Below the pieces are notes generated by a model, which did not search any database, was not told the DNA's origin, and worked only from the letters and a program-made list of their open reading frames with translations. The position numbers were made by a program, and so were the translations under genes. From Cladosporium sp. IMV 00045 (lineage: Eukaryota; Ascomycota; Dothideomycetes; Cladosporiales; Cladosporiaceae), in assembly GCA_001931905.2 (NCBI GenBank), contig MSJI02000735.1:1-46194 (forward strand): a stretch of 46,194 nucleotides of DNA. The letters run 5' to 3'. Positions 32,051-42,518 of the stretch are shown here, piece after piece (within the stretch, counting starts at the first letter, position 1; each line of letters starts with the position of its first letter).

Positions 32051-33283
32051 CTATAACTCATCATGCTGCACCGCCGGCCGACCAGAGTCCTTGTGCAAGT
32101 CCACTCCCTTCTTCAGCCTCCACTTCTCCCACAGCTCGAAGAAGTCCTTCTCCATCCCCCTCTCCATCTGATCAGGCAAGACGACGACGTACTCGACGTG
32201 CAACGAGCCGAACTCCGGCCCATCCCCTTCGTGATTCCACACGGGCATTCCCTCGCCTTCAAGAACCTCTACCGCGCCCGGCTGCACGACCTCGCCGCGC
32301 TTCCTCTCCAACCTGACGATGTGCCCGTCCAAATGCGTCAGATTCCTCGTCCACCCGCCCATCCACGCCTCGCGCAGCGAAAGCGCCTCGCGCCAGAACA
32401 AGTTCCTCTCTTTGCGGCGGAAGAATGCCCCGTCGTTGCGGAACGCCTCGTCGTCTTCGGAGACCACGGGCTCTTTCTCCAGCACCGTCACGACCAGATT
32501 GCCCGCCTCGTAGTCCGGGCTCTCGTCAGCTTCGTTCTCGTACACCACCCTCGCGCCCTTCCTCATGCCCGGCTCAATGTGCAAATCATACGCCTCCTCG
32601 CCCCTCACCACGCGCGCGCCGCCGCACGCCGGACACGCGTGCTTGACCGTGCTGCCCTGCCCGCCGCACGCGTCGCACTGCATCTGCACCTGCTGAAAAA
32701 TCCCCGGCGCCAGCATGTGCTTCTGCACCACCATGCCGTGGCCCTTGCACTTGCCGCACGTCTCCCTCTCGCCGTCCTCGCTGCCGCTGCCGCTGCACTT
32801 CTCGCAGATCACCTGCTTCTCCACGCGGAACTCGTGCTCGGCGCCGACGTAGAAGTCCCTCAAAGGCATGTGCACCCTCACCTCCATGTCCGGCCCGTGC
32901 CTGCGTCCGCGGCCGAAATGTCCCCCGCCGCCGAAAAACTGGCTGAAAACATCGAACGGATCGCGCCCGAATCCTCCACCCCCTCCGCCGCCTCCTTGCT
33001 GGTGCTGCTTGACGCCCTCGTGCCCGTACTGGTCGTACACGCGGCGCAGGGCGTCGTCGCTGAGGACGTCGTAGGCTTCGCTGATCTCAACGAAGCGCTG
33101 GTGCGCGGTTTCGTCGTCGGGGTTCTTATCTGGGTGGAATTGTTTGGAGAGCTTGCGGTAGGCCTTTTTCAGTTGCCGGCTGTCGGCGTCTTTGGGCACG
33201 GAGAGGAGCTTGTAGTAGTCTTCTGCGGCGAGGGCGAGGAGGGGGAGGAGGATGAGGAGGGTTAGGGCGAGGCGGGCGATCAT
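32051..33283 (-). CDS. scj1: ER-lumenal DnaJ co-chaperone, Scj1 type
   Basis: Intronless, 410 aa. The N-terminus is a signal peptide (MIARLALTLLILLPLLALA, cleavage expected near residue 20) and the C-terminus is HDEL, the fungal ER-retrieval signal, so it is lumenal. The J domain spans about 22-90 with the HPD triad at 50-52. A Gly/Phe-rich linker with a run of glycines follows. The cysteine-rich zinc domain has four motifs beginning at Cys160, Cys176, Cys203 and Cys217. The first three are CxxCxGxG; the fourth reads CPACGGAR, losing the last glycine. The substrate-binding C-terminal domains follow. Scj1 stimulates the ER Hsp70 Kar2/BiP in folding and in degradation of misfolded proteins. Residues NLT near 315 form a possible N-glycosylation site. 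Its expression is likely tied to the unfolded-protein response, which is inference from the family. Confidence 0.95.
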   Translation of the reverse strand: MIARLALTLLILLPLLALAAEDYYKLLSVPKDADSRQLKKAYRKLSKQFHPDKNPDDETAHQRFVEISEAYDVLSDDALRRVYDQYGHEGVKQHQQGGGGGGGGFGRDPFDVFSQFFGGGGHFGRGRRHGPDMEVRVHMPLRDFYVGAEHEFRVEKQVICEKCSGSGSEDGERETCGKCKGHGMVVQKHMLAPGIFQQVQMQCDACGGQGSTVKHACPACGGARVVRGEEAYDLHIEPGMRKGARVVYENEADESPDYEAGNLVVTVLEKEPVVSEDDEAFRNDGAFFRRKERNLFWREALSLREAWMGGWTRNLTHLDGHIVRLERKRGEVVQPGAVEVLEGEGMPVWNHEGDGPEFGSLHVEYVVVLPDQMERGMEKDFFELWEKWRLKKGVDLHKDSGRPAVQHDEL

Positions 33284-34195
33284 GGTTGCCGTCTTGCGAG
33301 TTGAGGAGAGGTTGGTTGTGTTGTTTTGTTGGGCGGCGGAGAGGTGGTTTCAATGGGGTTGGTTTGATTCGGGTTTATTCGCTTTCGATTCGCTGCGCTT
33401 TTTATCGAGGCATGTGATTCGAGAATCGGTCTTGCGTGCGTGCAATCCTAGTGCTGCATCGTTAAGGTAATAGCGAAAAACGAAAGGCGGCCCTGTCGAG
33501 AGGAAGGAAGGTATCGAACGTCTAGTAGACGTCAACACCTATGCCAGTTGAAAGAGAGTCGTAGAGAGACCGCGACCTATCTCAAGCAGTCGTAATTGTG
33601 CCGGTGGTCAAATCGAGGGACTCAACCTATTGCCGTTGGAAACAGGAAAGGAAGACGTCAACAAGGGAGGATCGTTGCAAATAATTCGATCAACTGTCCT
33701 CTCCGCAATCGATCATGGAGTTTATGGCTGGCTGGCTGGCTATCTGTCTCTATCTGTCTCCCCCGAAGCTCCAGCTGGCAAGAAGTCCAGCGGGCAGCGG
33801 CAGCGGAAAGGCCAGGTACCCGTTCTTGATGAAGCTTGTCGATCTTGCTTGATCTCCTTGCATGCATGCATGCATGCATGCATGCGATTGATGCAATGCA
33901 ATGGGCAATTACTGCGCTTTACTGTGGTGGCAGGTTTGTATCATGTGCTCGTGATTGAGAATTAAGGAAATTATAAATGGTAACGTCAAAAGGCATCAAT
34001 CAAAAGTGATGTTCAAAATCGTCGTTTCTTTTTCTCTCCACGTTCTACGATAGGTAGCCTCACAGCAGCCGGCTATGCCCATCAAATCGCTTCCTCCCTA
34101 CTACAATGCTAAGACTCGCTTCGTCAAAGACAAGCAGATGTTCATCTCACGCTCTCGTTCCGCAACACCTTCCACTCAATCACTCGCTCACTCCC
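33284..34195. other. Region between scj1 and the AP-1 beta gene
   Basis: This is 912 bp with no gene. The left part is the scj1 promoter. Simple repeats occur: GGCT units at 33726-33741, a TATCTGTCTC duplication just after, and a TGCA repeat at 33859-33885. The right end should be the AP-1 beta 3' untranslated region. Confidence 0.5.
33859..33885. repeat. (TGCA)n microsatellite
   Basis: Nearly seven units of TGCA run from 33859 to 33885. The unit is palindromic, so the tract can fold into a hairpin. It is in intergenic DNA upstream of scj1 and likely varies in length between strains. Confidence 0.8.
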
Positions 34196-36492
34196 CTAAA
34201 ACAAACCAAGCAGATCCTCATTCGTCTTCTTCTGCTCGCCCGCACCGCCTGCACTCGCATCCAGTTGGGCTTGAGGCGCCGGCGGCTGACCTCCATTGAG
34301 ATCCATGCCGGCGAAGCCATTCATGAGATCCGCACTACCACCAGCGCCGTTCGCAGGGCCCGGCGCGTTCGTGTTGCCAAACATGCCCATCAAATCGTCC
34401 ATACCACCACTAGGCACGCTGGGCGAAGTGACACTCGGGCTGGCCACGCGCTGTGGCGTGCCAGCAAGACCTTCCAGACCTGAACCGCCGGTTGGTTCTT
34501 TCTGCAATGAAGCGGGAGCGGCGCCGTCGAAGTCGATGTCGAGCAGGTTTTCTGTGTTGGACTGAGGTGCTGGGTTGGAGTTGACGCCTGCGACGGCGGC
34601 GGAGACGGCGGCGGCCGCGATGGGGTTCTCTCGCGCGTTTTGCTTGGCTTCTTCGATGGCGGCGGCTTGCAGGGCGGATGAGCGGCCTTGGCCGAGGAAA
34701 GCGGCGGGGGGCTTGTGGTAGACTGATGCGAGAGTTGACAGGTGAGGGATGAGGTTGTCGAGGAGAGGCGTGGGCAGGACGGGTATTGTGCTGGTGATTT
34801 GCGGGCGGGTGGAGAGGACGACGTTTTTTGCCACTTGAGGGTCTGACGAAAGAAGACGCCAGTAGACGTAGGCCCTGTCGCGGATGTCGGGGTTGTCACT
34901 TTCTGCTGTGGCTGCTTGCAGCACCTTCTGCACGAGGCCTTGCGACTCGTCTGGCTTCTTCAGGAACAGCTTGACGACTGCCGTGATGATTTGGAGCTGG
35001 GTCTGTTGGTTGTCAGTAATTTGTCAGAGCCTGAAGATACTATATCACTAACCTGTGTGAATTCCTCGCCGAAACCGTCCACAAAGCCTGCGAGAATGTC
35101 GCCGGCGTTCGAGATCTTCTCGGCGTACTCGCCCACGATCCAGATCAAGCTGCCTCTCGCATCCGGATCGTCCAAGTCGTCAATGCACTGGCAGAGCGTG
35201 GGGATGATGCCTTCGTAACCGGGGTACCGTCTGAAGATATCTTTGATGACAACAATCACTTCCTGCACCACGTAGCCGACCTTAGTGTTGATAAGCTCAA
35301 GTAGCACGTTGACCGCCTTCTCGGCACACTCTTCGATCTTGATCGCCACCTGACCAATCGCGCGGATCGCTTTCTTGACAAAGTCCATGTCAACTTCCAG
35401 CGCGTATTCCTTCAGCTCGTTAAGCAGTTGGTCGGCGTTGTTGTGAGTTGCTATTCGGACCATGATCTCCAGCTTTGTGAGTTTGAGGTATGGCGGGTCG
35501 TTGTACTTGCAGAAGAACACACGCATTTCTTTGTCCAGAATACCGGGCTGCTTCTGCAACAAGAGATCGATGTTCTTGAGTGCAACATATTGCACCTCGG
35601 GTTGTGACGAAACAAGAGTGACCAGAGGAGGCGACATTCTCTTGATGTATTGTTGATGAAGTTTGGGGTCCTCGACACGCTGGACATGCATGAAGACAGC
35701 CTTGACAGCTGCTAGAACAACCGAAGGGTTGACGTGCTGGAACTGTGGGCTTACTCTCTCGCAGATGTGCTCCGCCTCCTTGGTGTCTTGTGCTTGGTAG
35801 TCGGCCAGCGTCGTCAAGATAGTGACACGTCCCCATTCCGTACACTCGTTCAGTGCAAGAAGCATCTTCTTCAGAATCGTGCTCGTCACAACCAGTGCGT
35901 TTGTTTCGGGCGCGGACTCGTGTATTTCCGCAAGAGCAGTCACAGCGTTCGCAACGACCATCGGGTTGCTGTCACCGATCATTTCCTGAAGAGTCTCAAT
36001 GAAGCCCTCCTCAACAGCAAGCACCGGGTTCAAATCGAACAGCTTCGCGACGCAAAGTGCAGCCGTCTTGCGCACATATGGCGACTCGTCCTTGAGCGTC
36101 TTCCTCAGCGGCTCCTCCATATAATCGACCATTTTCTCCACCCGAATGCAACCCATGGTCCGCACAGCCAAAGCTCTTACCAGAGGATTAGGATCCTCCG
36201 AGTCTTGCACAAAGGTATTCACCGCCAATATACAAAGGTCCGGATGCGACTTTGCGTAATTCATCAAGTAGAGGTAGACCAGCTTCTTCTGTCCAAGATC
36301 TTGCGTGGCGATGTTCTTGAGTACGTCCGGGAAGAGCGACGAGACGTCCTTGCCCAGAGTCATGGACATAATCGTCTTTTGGATTGCCTCTTTGCGCTCC
36401 CATGCATATTGAGAGACCAGACCGGATCGGAGTTCGAATGTCTCGCCTTTTCTAGGCGCTGCGAGAGCGCTTCGCAGTCTGTTGACCGCCAT
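34196..36492 (-). CDS. apl2: AP-1 clathrin adaptor beta subunit
   Basis: Two exons, 35053-36492 and 34196-35002, give 748 aa. The intron is 50 nt (GTTAGT donor, CCAACAG acceptor, phase 0). The trunk (about 1-580) is a beta-adaptin solenoid with near-invariant blocks: [58 protein letters not shown] and [19 protein letters not shown]. The tail is a flexible Ala/Pro/Gly-rich hinge carrying a clathrin box, NLLDIDFDG, and ending NEDLLGLF. The appendage (ear) domain of animal beta subunits is absent, as is usual for fungal Apl2. AP-1 sorts cargo between trans-Golgi and endosomes. AP-2 beta is less likely given the trunk sequence and length. It diverges from the orphan gene at 37518. Confidence 0.94.
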
Positions 36493-37517
36493 GTCGTCGT
36501 TGTGCTGTTATCAAATCGTTCGACAAGGTGTTGTTGTGTGCACCGTCGCAGGTGCGTAAGGTGTATTCAAGGAATGGGGGGTTTCCCAGGGTCCTATTTC
36601 GGCGGTCGCTGCGTCAGCGGCTCGGCGTATGCGATTCGTTTATTAGTTCGTGGTAGATGTCAAAGCGCTGTACAAGAGATGTATGAGGTGAGCAGGAGAT
36701 GTCGGCCGAGAGCAGTGGTAAAGTTGCCGCTTCGTGTCAACCCTCACATTCCCCATTGACGGGATGGTGATGGTAAGCTTTGGCCGCTCGACGAAGCGGG
36801 CGCGCCAAGAGGCTGCATGATGGGGCTTCGACTTCACCTAGTGACGAAACACGCGGCTCTGCAGAGGAATACGATCTGAAACATAAAAATACCATGGTAT
36901 GTATACTGATCGATGAAACGTAGAGAATGTTGCTCATGTTAACGTCTTACAGGCTTCGAATCTACCAAACCTGCGTCGCCTCTTCGTCGAGGCTCGATCT
37001 GATGCTGAGGAGAGTGCATACTCTCGAAACGCTGTAGGCTCGCTAAATCATAGAATACGTGGGGAACATATATACTGATCCTGCATAGTTCTACAACCTG
37101 GTTCTCTTCATGTCTTCCGTGGCCCTCTTCAGCTTGGCAGCGCAGAAGATGCATAGCCAAAAATGAGACCTCGACGCCATAAGCTCTATCCGTATAGCAT
37201 GATCGCCATCAAAGTACAGCACGCACTGGACATTGTGTGCTGGCCGGCCTTGACACAATCACACGCTCATGTGCCCGTTCTCGTGTCCTGGAGAGATGAC
37301 GTGGATGAATTATTTTGCAAACTCACCACGCTTGCCCCGTCAGTCACTGGGTTTGAGTTTGGACAAACAAAATGGCTCGCCTGTCATCAACGCGATCTTA
37401 ACGACATTGCTTCCAGCAATATCTTCATGTACCGCCCACCTTGAGGATTTCACAAGGTCGCTCAGGCTGTTATTCACTCCTCTCGCCGAGTTCTCTTAGA
37501 CCCTTCTAGTTTCTGCC
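36493..37517. promoter_or_regulatory. Divergent intergenic region, apl2 and orphan gene
   Basis: This is 1.02 kb between two start codons pointing away from each other, so both promoters lie here. No coding frame is supported. The segment next to apl2 is GC-rich and the middle (36880-37080) is more AT-rich. No precise element can be assigned. Confidence 0.45.
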
Positions 37518-38276
37518 ATGGATAAATCGGAAAGTTCGACCCGCTACCGCGACGAACCATGGCCTCCTACAGAGCCCACAGCCTCTCGCTTATTTCTTCG
37601 CATAATCAGAGCCAGCAGGGAGAACCTTCTCGATCCTCCAAACACTGCTGAGGCATTTCTACGACTGGAAGCCGCTTTGGATGAGGTCAAGCGACAGAGT
37701 CTAGTGCATCAAAGTGGCCCAGAGGAAGGCCAACTACTCGACCCACCGGATACAGCAGAGCGCTTTTTTCGAATCGAGACTGCAATCGACGAGCTATTGC
37801 TAGAGCAACAAGCAAGCCTTTCTCCCAACTCACGAATACCGACCAGACACCGTCACATACGAGAACGCAGTGTCAATGCATATCAGCAGGAACATCATCG
37901 CCTTAAGAAGCGAACGACTCTAGCAGCAGAGCACACATCACGCACAAACCCACGGCCTTCCAACGCCTCCGATATCGGCTCTGAAAATGCACGACCTATC
38001 ATTACCGGACACGAATTAGAGTCTGACGGCATCCCAAATGTCAAGACCATCCAGCCTCCTAGAGACATGTACGGACCTAGCAAAGACCCAGGCCGAACAG
38101 CAGAAGGAACGCACGTGTCTGCTCGCACGGTTCCTTTGCCCCAAGACACCCAACCAGGCGCCTCTTTCAACGGCAAGGAGATGTTCGAGCAAGAAATGGA
38201 CATCTTCCGAAGCGCCGATGCCATGGAAGAATTCATGAGGCAGGCTTTCTATGATGCTAGGGAGAAGTATATGTGA
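37518..38276 (+). CDS. Orphan protein with a triplicated helical motif
   Basis: Intronless, 252 aa, starting at an ATG in good context (TGCCATGG). I recognise no family. The N-terminal 105 residues contain three related units. Unit 1 is PPTEPTASRLFLRIIRASRE, unit 2 is LLDPPNTAEAFLRLEAALDE and unit 3 is LLDPPDTAERFFRIETAIDE. They share a Pro-Pro turn, Thr-Ala, then an amphipathic helix with Phe/Leu-x-Arg and Ala-x-Asp-Glu. The middle (105-215) is polar and looks disordered, with a basic RHRHIRERS stretch. The end (about 220-252) is again helical, FEQEMDIFRSADAMEEFM. There is no signal peptide or membrane segment. The clean repeat periodicity in protein space supports a real gene. It may be restricted to this lineage. 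The neighbours, AP-1 beta and Pil1, do not reveal its role. Confidence 0.65.
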   Translation: MDKSESSTRYRDEPWPPTEPTASRLFLRIIRASRENLLDPPNTAEAFLRLEAALDEVKRQSLVHQSGPEEGQLLDPPDTAERFFRIETAIDELLLEQQASLSPNSRIPTRHRHIRERSVNAYQQEHHRLKKRTTLAAEHTSRTNPRPSNASDIGSENARPIITGHELESDGIPNVKTIQPPRDMYGPSKDPGRTAEGTHVSARTVPLPQDTQPGASFNGKEMFEQEMDIFRSADAMEEFMRQAFYDAREKYM

Positions 38277-38584
38277 CTTCGGCTGCTGTGGTGGACGGAC
38301 GTGTTGGCTTTGGGTAAGGACGGCCGCCTGGGAACGATATGTGTCTCGGCGACATAGAGGGCACTGAATAGTAGAGCAGGTTTTTGGCAGATTCGCATAA
38401 CATGGTGTTGTGTTTGCGCTGTGTGACACTAGAAAGAAAGTCTCATGCAGGTTGGACATAAGCTACTGTATACAAGATTCGTCATAATCCGTATGAACGC
38501 ATCGACATAAGACACTGAAAACGTTAAATGCAAAAGGTGAGATTTCGGAGACCGCGATAAAAGGCGCAATCATTTTCCCAGCCC
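38277..38584. other. Convergent 3' region
   Basis: This is 308 bp between the stop codons of the orphan gene and pil1. It is expected to hold both 3' untranslated regions. Nothing else is seen. Confidence 0.45.
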
Positions 38585-39745
38585 TCATGCGACAGAGGGC
38601 TTCTGAACAGGACTCTCCGACCGCACCGAGCTGGTGACGTTCGAGTAAGGCGCCGTGCTCGAAGCTTCCTCTTGCGCCCTCTCCATGGCCTCGATGCGCT
38701 GCTCCTCGCTCAGATATTCGTTGTTCGGGGGCACGACGTTGGCGCTTCCGGTCACCGCGTTGACCTCGGAGTCACCGCCTGGCTGGCCGGGCATGGCGTT
38801 CGCGCCCAACTTGCCGCTCTGCATGTTGATCCTCTCGTGGCTCGGCTGCCACGACCTCAGACCCTGCTCGGCGTCGTTGAGAGTCTGCCTCGCGGCTTCT
38901 GCGGCGTCGTAAGAGGGGCGCTCTTCGCCTGGAACGATGGGCGTGTCGTCGAGCATGTTGATGAGCTGGCGCGCTTGGGTGGCAAGCAGAATTTGCTTCT
39001 CGGCTCGCTCGATGATCGCGGCGGTGTGGACGTCGTAAGCTTCTTTGAACTTCTGGCGGGTGATGTTGGTGAGCTGGGCCTCGGCAACGAGGGATTGCGC
39101 TTCGGCGCGGACGAGCTCCTGCTCGAGAGTTACGAGCTTGGTGGATTCGGGCTCTTTGTACTTGAGCTTCTGGATCTCATCTTGGATCTGAAGGTTGCTG
39201 TGTCAGCAATCGTGGCGGCCACTGGTGCTCATACATTGGCCTGTCTTACCTTCTGCTTGTGCGTACGGCTGGGCTGCACTGAGCTTTCCGTGTTACGGAT
39301 CTGCTTCAAGACAGTTCTGCTGTCCTCCAAGCCCTGAGCAAAGAGATCCTCCTGCTCTGCGATCTCGGCCAGCAGCACACCCAGCTTGTCACTGATATCG
39401 CTCAGCGCTTCATCCTCGGTGCTCTCGCCCCAGTCGCTCAGTTGTCCGGCGATGGAGGCACCCTCCTTGGAAGCGTTCTCATAAGCACTAATAGCATGGT
39501 TCTCGGACTTGATCAGTCGGTAAAGGCGCTTGGAGAGTTCCGGTTGTTGGACGCCGCGCAGCGAGGCAAGAGAGAAATGCGGCTTGCTTGATGTGGCCCC
39601 GGAGGACGTGCTGTTCTTCGAACGAACAGAGTGAGAGCGGCCGATGTTCCTGTGCTAGTTCAGCCCTCTGCCGCTGGAAACGAAAGTACACGAACGGTGC
39701 CCAAGCAATATGTTGCTACCGGTGTACATCATTGTTTACCCACAT
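38585..39745 (-). CDS. pil1: Eisosome core protein, Pil1/Lsp1 family
   Basis: The main exons are 39250-39654 and 38585-39187, split by a 62-nt intron (GTAAGA donor, TTCAG acceptor, phase 0). The protein is about 337 aa, the usual family length. It carries the Pil1 BAR-domain signatures ALSDISDKLGVLLAEIAEQE, IRNTESSVQPSRTHKQKIQD, KLKYKEPESTKLVTLEQELV and INMLDDTPIVPGEERPSYD. The N-terminal SKPHFSLASLRGVQQPELSK resembles the PilB branch known from Aspergillus. These proteins assemble on the inner face of the plasma membrane and shape eisosome furrows; PIP2 binding and Pkh-kinase phosphorylation are known for the family. The first exon is uncertain. The frame meets a TAG just before CAC AGG AAC (HRN). 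The best solution is a 6-nt exon ATGTGG at 39740-39745 joined over an 85-nt intron (GTAAAC donor, ACTAG acceptor). Confidence 0.9.
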
Positions 39746-40499
39746 GTTGAAAGGGTCTGTGTGATCGGCTTTTTGGGAATGACGATCTTTTCTGTAGGCG
39801 TCTGCGTGCTGCGGCGTTTCAGATAGACTTGGAGGGATTCGTAATTGCTGACAAGGATTAGATCAATCGATATTCCAAGGCGAGAGAGTAGAGCAACAAT
39901 TCTTGCTCGTCGATTTCTATCGGTGCCGGGAGGCAGGAAGCAGGCGGGCCACCGACGTCATTCGAAGTCCCCGCTGGAAAGCGCGGCATGTGATGAGATG
40001 CCCAAGAAACGCAACCAAGGAAACATGAAGGTAAACTTGACTACAGTCACATGTATTTTGGTAGCATAATATCGTACATGATGTGTTCGAGCGTATGGGG
40101 GCACAACAAGCCAGTTCGCACCACATAGAAGGAAGCCGTTATTCAAATCTTACAACAAGAAACCAACGAAGCAACAAGAACATATCACACTTCATTGAAA
40201 CACTGAGCTCTGCAGAAGCCGATGCATCCATCTAATTGCCTGCCTGGGAGTGGAAGCCTACATTGCAGGTTGGTCAAAGAGGTATAATTCTGGCCGTCTT
40301 GTAGCCTGATAAATAATTCATAAACAGTAGGCGGCTGGCGAAATTCCAGAACCTTCAGGTAAATGCTTGCTTTTTGTAAGTCATGCAACACAAGGACTAG
40401 ACTACTTCTTGTACACAGGAGACGAGGGAAGGCTTTTTATCGACAATGAACTGAGAGTTGCAAGCACCGCTGATGTGCAACATATTTCTCATCCGCATC
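39746..40499. other. Region between pil1 and the Zn2Cys6 gene at 40500
   Basis: This is 754 bp on the 5' side of pil1 and the 3' side of the regulator. It should contain the pil1 promoter and the regulator's 3' untranslated region. No gene or clear element is seen. Confidence 0.45.
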
Positions 40500-42518
40500 T
40501 CAGATTCCAGTCAGCATATCCGGCGTGAACCACATATCGTTGTAACTGTTGAGGACATCGTCGTCAGGAAGCTGCTGCCAGTCCATTGAGAACAGATCAT
40601 ACACATTGTCTGGCATTGACGCTCCGACATTGTTAAAATGGTTTACCCCCGTGCCGTAAATGAGATGAGGCGTTTCGGCGGCCATTTGGTCATCGTGTTC
40701 GTACTGAGGTTCTTCTGGGGAAGGTCTCGTGCGATCTTCATCGGTCTTGCTTGCGAGGAGGAAACCGAATATTTTCATAACCCAGTTTGTAGGATCGAAA
40801 ATCTCACGGACTTCGTTGAGTAGCAACCGACAATTGTCGAGAGAAGCTCGAGCGGAGTGGGAGTTGAAGCTGTTGGCTTGTCGTAGTTGGCGGTAAAACA
40901 CGATACCTGCCATGAAGAATCCTGTGAACAACTCATGGGGTAGTTGCGCGATAACTTTCTTTGTAACCAATATGGATGCTGTTGACGATAGCACTTGTGC
41001 AGATGACTCTGCCAATGAGGCTGCGGAAACATTCAAGTTGGCGCCATATTCGGGACCTTGAAGCTCTTGTTCGGGCCATTTTAAATGAATGAACAGAACG
41101 TGATAATGATAGAGAAGCTTCAGAGATGTTGCAAACAAGTTCCCGTGCCCTGTCGTTCCTGGATCGAAGGCGATGGCAGCAGGCACCTGGGCTAACCATT
41201 GGCTCAGCATCTGGTAGAGGTGGCTTGAGCGGTTTGGGTGCACATCCGCCATTGGACATTTGGCGATGATCTGGCGGAGGATCATTGATAGCCGAGCGAC
41301 CTGTATTTGGTACAGTGCGTGATTTGGAGGTTCGCCTGTTGATTGAGCGGCCTCGGCGAAGTCACAAGTGCTCAACGGGTCGACGTCGCATTGAGATAAG
41401 TCTACGCGAGCAGGCCTTCCCATCAGTGCAGCGCAGTACGAGTCCCGTACAACTAATGTCCACCAAAGACGTCTGATTAGGCCTCTGTCCTTTATAGTAG
41501 CATAGCTCCCTGAAGTAGATCTGTGCAGTCCGAGGGATGCCGCAATGGTGCACGCGAATCCGATCCAAGAACACGGGTTCCAGGGACTGTCCATATGCGG
41601 ACCCCAGAATGACAGCATGATGACTGTCTGCAGTAGAACGATCCGGTCTCTTTCATACTCCAGATCGAACAAGATCTTGGCCTTGTCATAAAAGCTTCTC
41701 CGTGCCTGAATCCTAGAGTCGAATCCGTATCTGAGGATGACAGAGATATCACAGAACGTGGCACCGATCAGACACATCGCGTGTTGCAAGATGTATGGGA
41801 TGCTTTGATTTTGGTGTCGTCGCAGTATCTCTTCCCTGTCCACGATTGAGTATAGTGGGTAGAATCTCTCCAAGAACGCCGATACTAGCGATTTCTCCAA
41901 GCCTGGATCGGGGGTCTGGAAGGCTTTTCGCGACGTGAGGTAGTCGATGTCCTGTGAAGAGAGGTGCTCAGGATGGCTCTTTCGCGAATGTTCGTTCGGC
42001 GTTCTGCTCCTCGACACATCGATGTTGACATTGTGAAGATCTGTTCGCTGGCTGCAATGTGTTTCCTTGAGGACAAATGTCAGGGGTGAATGCTCTCCTA
42101 GAAGCATGACTCCCAGTTGAGCAGCTGCTCTGTGCTGGTCATGGTCATTGGCCTCGACAAAGCTCTCGAACATGGAGGAGATTGATCGCTCCGGTCTGTC
42201 ACCATCGGAGATGTCTGTTCGCGGTGAGTTGTCGGTGCCATTTTGAGAGCCCTGCGCCGTGACGAGCGAGGCATTTGAATCATCCTGGACCTCTTGATCG
42301 CATGACGAGCCACGATCCAAGTGAGAATCTTTGCTTCGATGTTTGCGAGTGCGGATATATGTGCCGCGGCGAGATGTTCCCAGCACGCAGCCCTCTATGC
42401 GATCCATGCGACAGCGGCTACAAGGGCCATTCTGCTGGACTGCATCACACTTGAGCTTGCGCTTGTTGCATCTGACGCATGCTTTCGATGCTCTCTGTCG
42501 TACTGCTGGTTCTGGCAT
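40500..42518 (-). CDS. Zn2Cys6 transcription factor, CTF1/FarA-like
   Basis: Intronless, 672 aa. The frame runs 30 codons further upstream without an ATG, ending at a GTG, so I start at the ATG at 42518 (context GACACCATGCC). The zinc cluster is complete and near the N-terminus: Cys14, 17, 24, 33, 36 and 44 (CX2CX6CX8CX2CX7C) with the basic stretch NKRKLK. The fungal-specific domain spans about 210-520: LVSAFLERFYPLYSIVDREE, QHAMCLIGATF, a CTIAASLGLHRSTS block, RRLWWTLVVRDSYCAALMGR and PARVDLSQCDVDPL. Length and these blocks fit the cutinase/fatty-acid regulator group (CTF1, FarA), but assignment within the group is uncertain. The C-terminal part is acidic and aromatic (DNVYDLFSMDWQQLPDDD) and may activate transcription. 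It lies downstream of the ADH gene on the same strand. Confidence 0.88.
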   Translation of the reverse strand: MPEPAVRQRASKACVRCNKRKLKCDAVQQNGPCSRCRMDRIEGCVLGTSRRGTYIRTRKHRSKDSHLDRGSSCDQEVQDDSNASLVTAQGSQNGTDNSPRTDISDGDRPERSISSMFESFVEANDHDQHRAAAQLGVMLLGEHSPLTFVLKETHCSQRTDLHNVNIDVSRSRTPNEHSRKSHPEHLSSQDIDYLTSRKAFQTPDPGLEKSLVSAFLERFYPLYSIVDREEILRRHQNQSIPYILQHAMCLIGATFCDISVILRYGFDSRIQARRSFYDKAKILFDLEYERDRIVLLQTVIMLSFWGPHMDSPWNPCSWIGFACTIAASLGLHRSTSGSYATIKDRGLIRRLWWTLVVRDSYCAALMGRPARVDLSQCDVDPLSTCDFAEAAQSTGEPPNHALYQIQVARLSMILRQIIAKCPMADVHPNRSSHLYQMLSQWLAQVPAAIAFDPGTTGHGNLFATSLKLLYHYHVLFIHLKWPEQELQGPEYGANLNVSAASLAESSAQVLSSTASILVTKKVIAQLPHELFTGFFMAGIVFYRQLRQANSFNSHSARASLDNCRLLLNEVREIFDPTNWVMKIFGFLLASKTDEDRTRPSPEEPQYEHDDQMAAETPHLIYGTGVNHFNNVGASMPDNVYDLFSMDWQQLPDDDVLNSYNDMWFTPDMLTGI

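Noticed and set aside
32063..33265. 400-codon open frame antisense to scj1
   Set aside because: It mirrors the scj1 gene almost end to end. GC-rich codon use in scj1 keeps the opposite frame open, and its Leu/Ala/Val/His-rich product has no domain.
35734..36759. 341-codon open frame antisense to the AP-1 beta gene
   Set aside because: It is a compositional shadow of a certain gene, with no recognisable domain.
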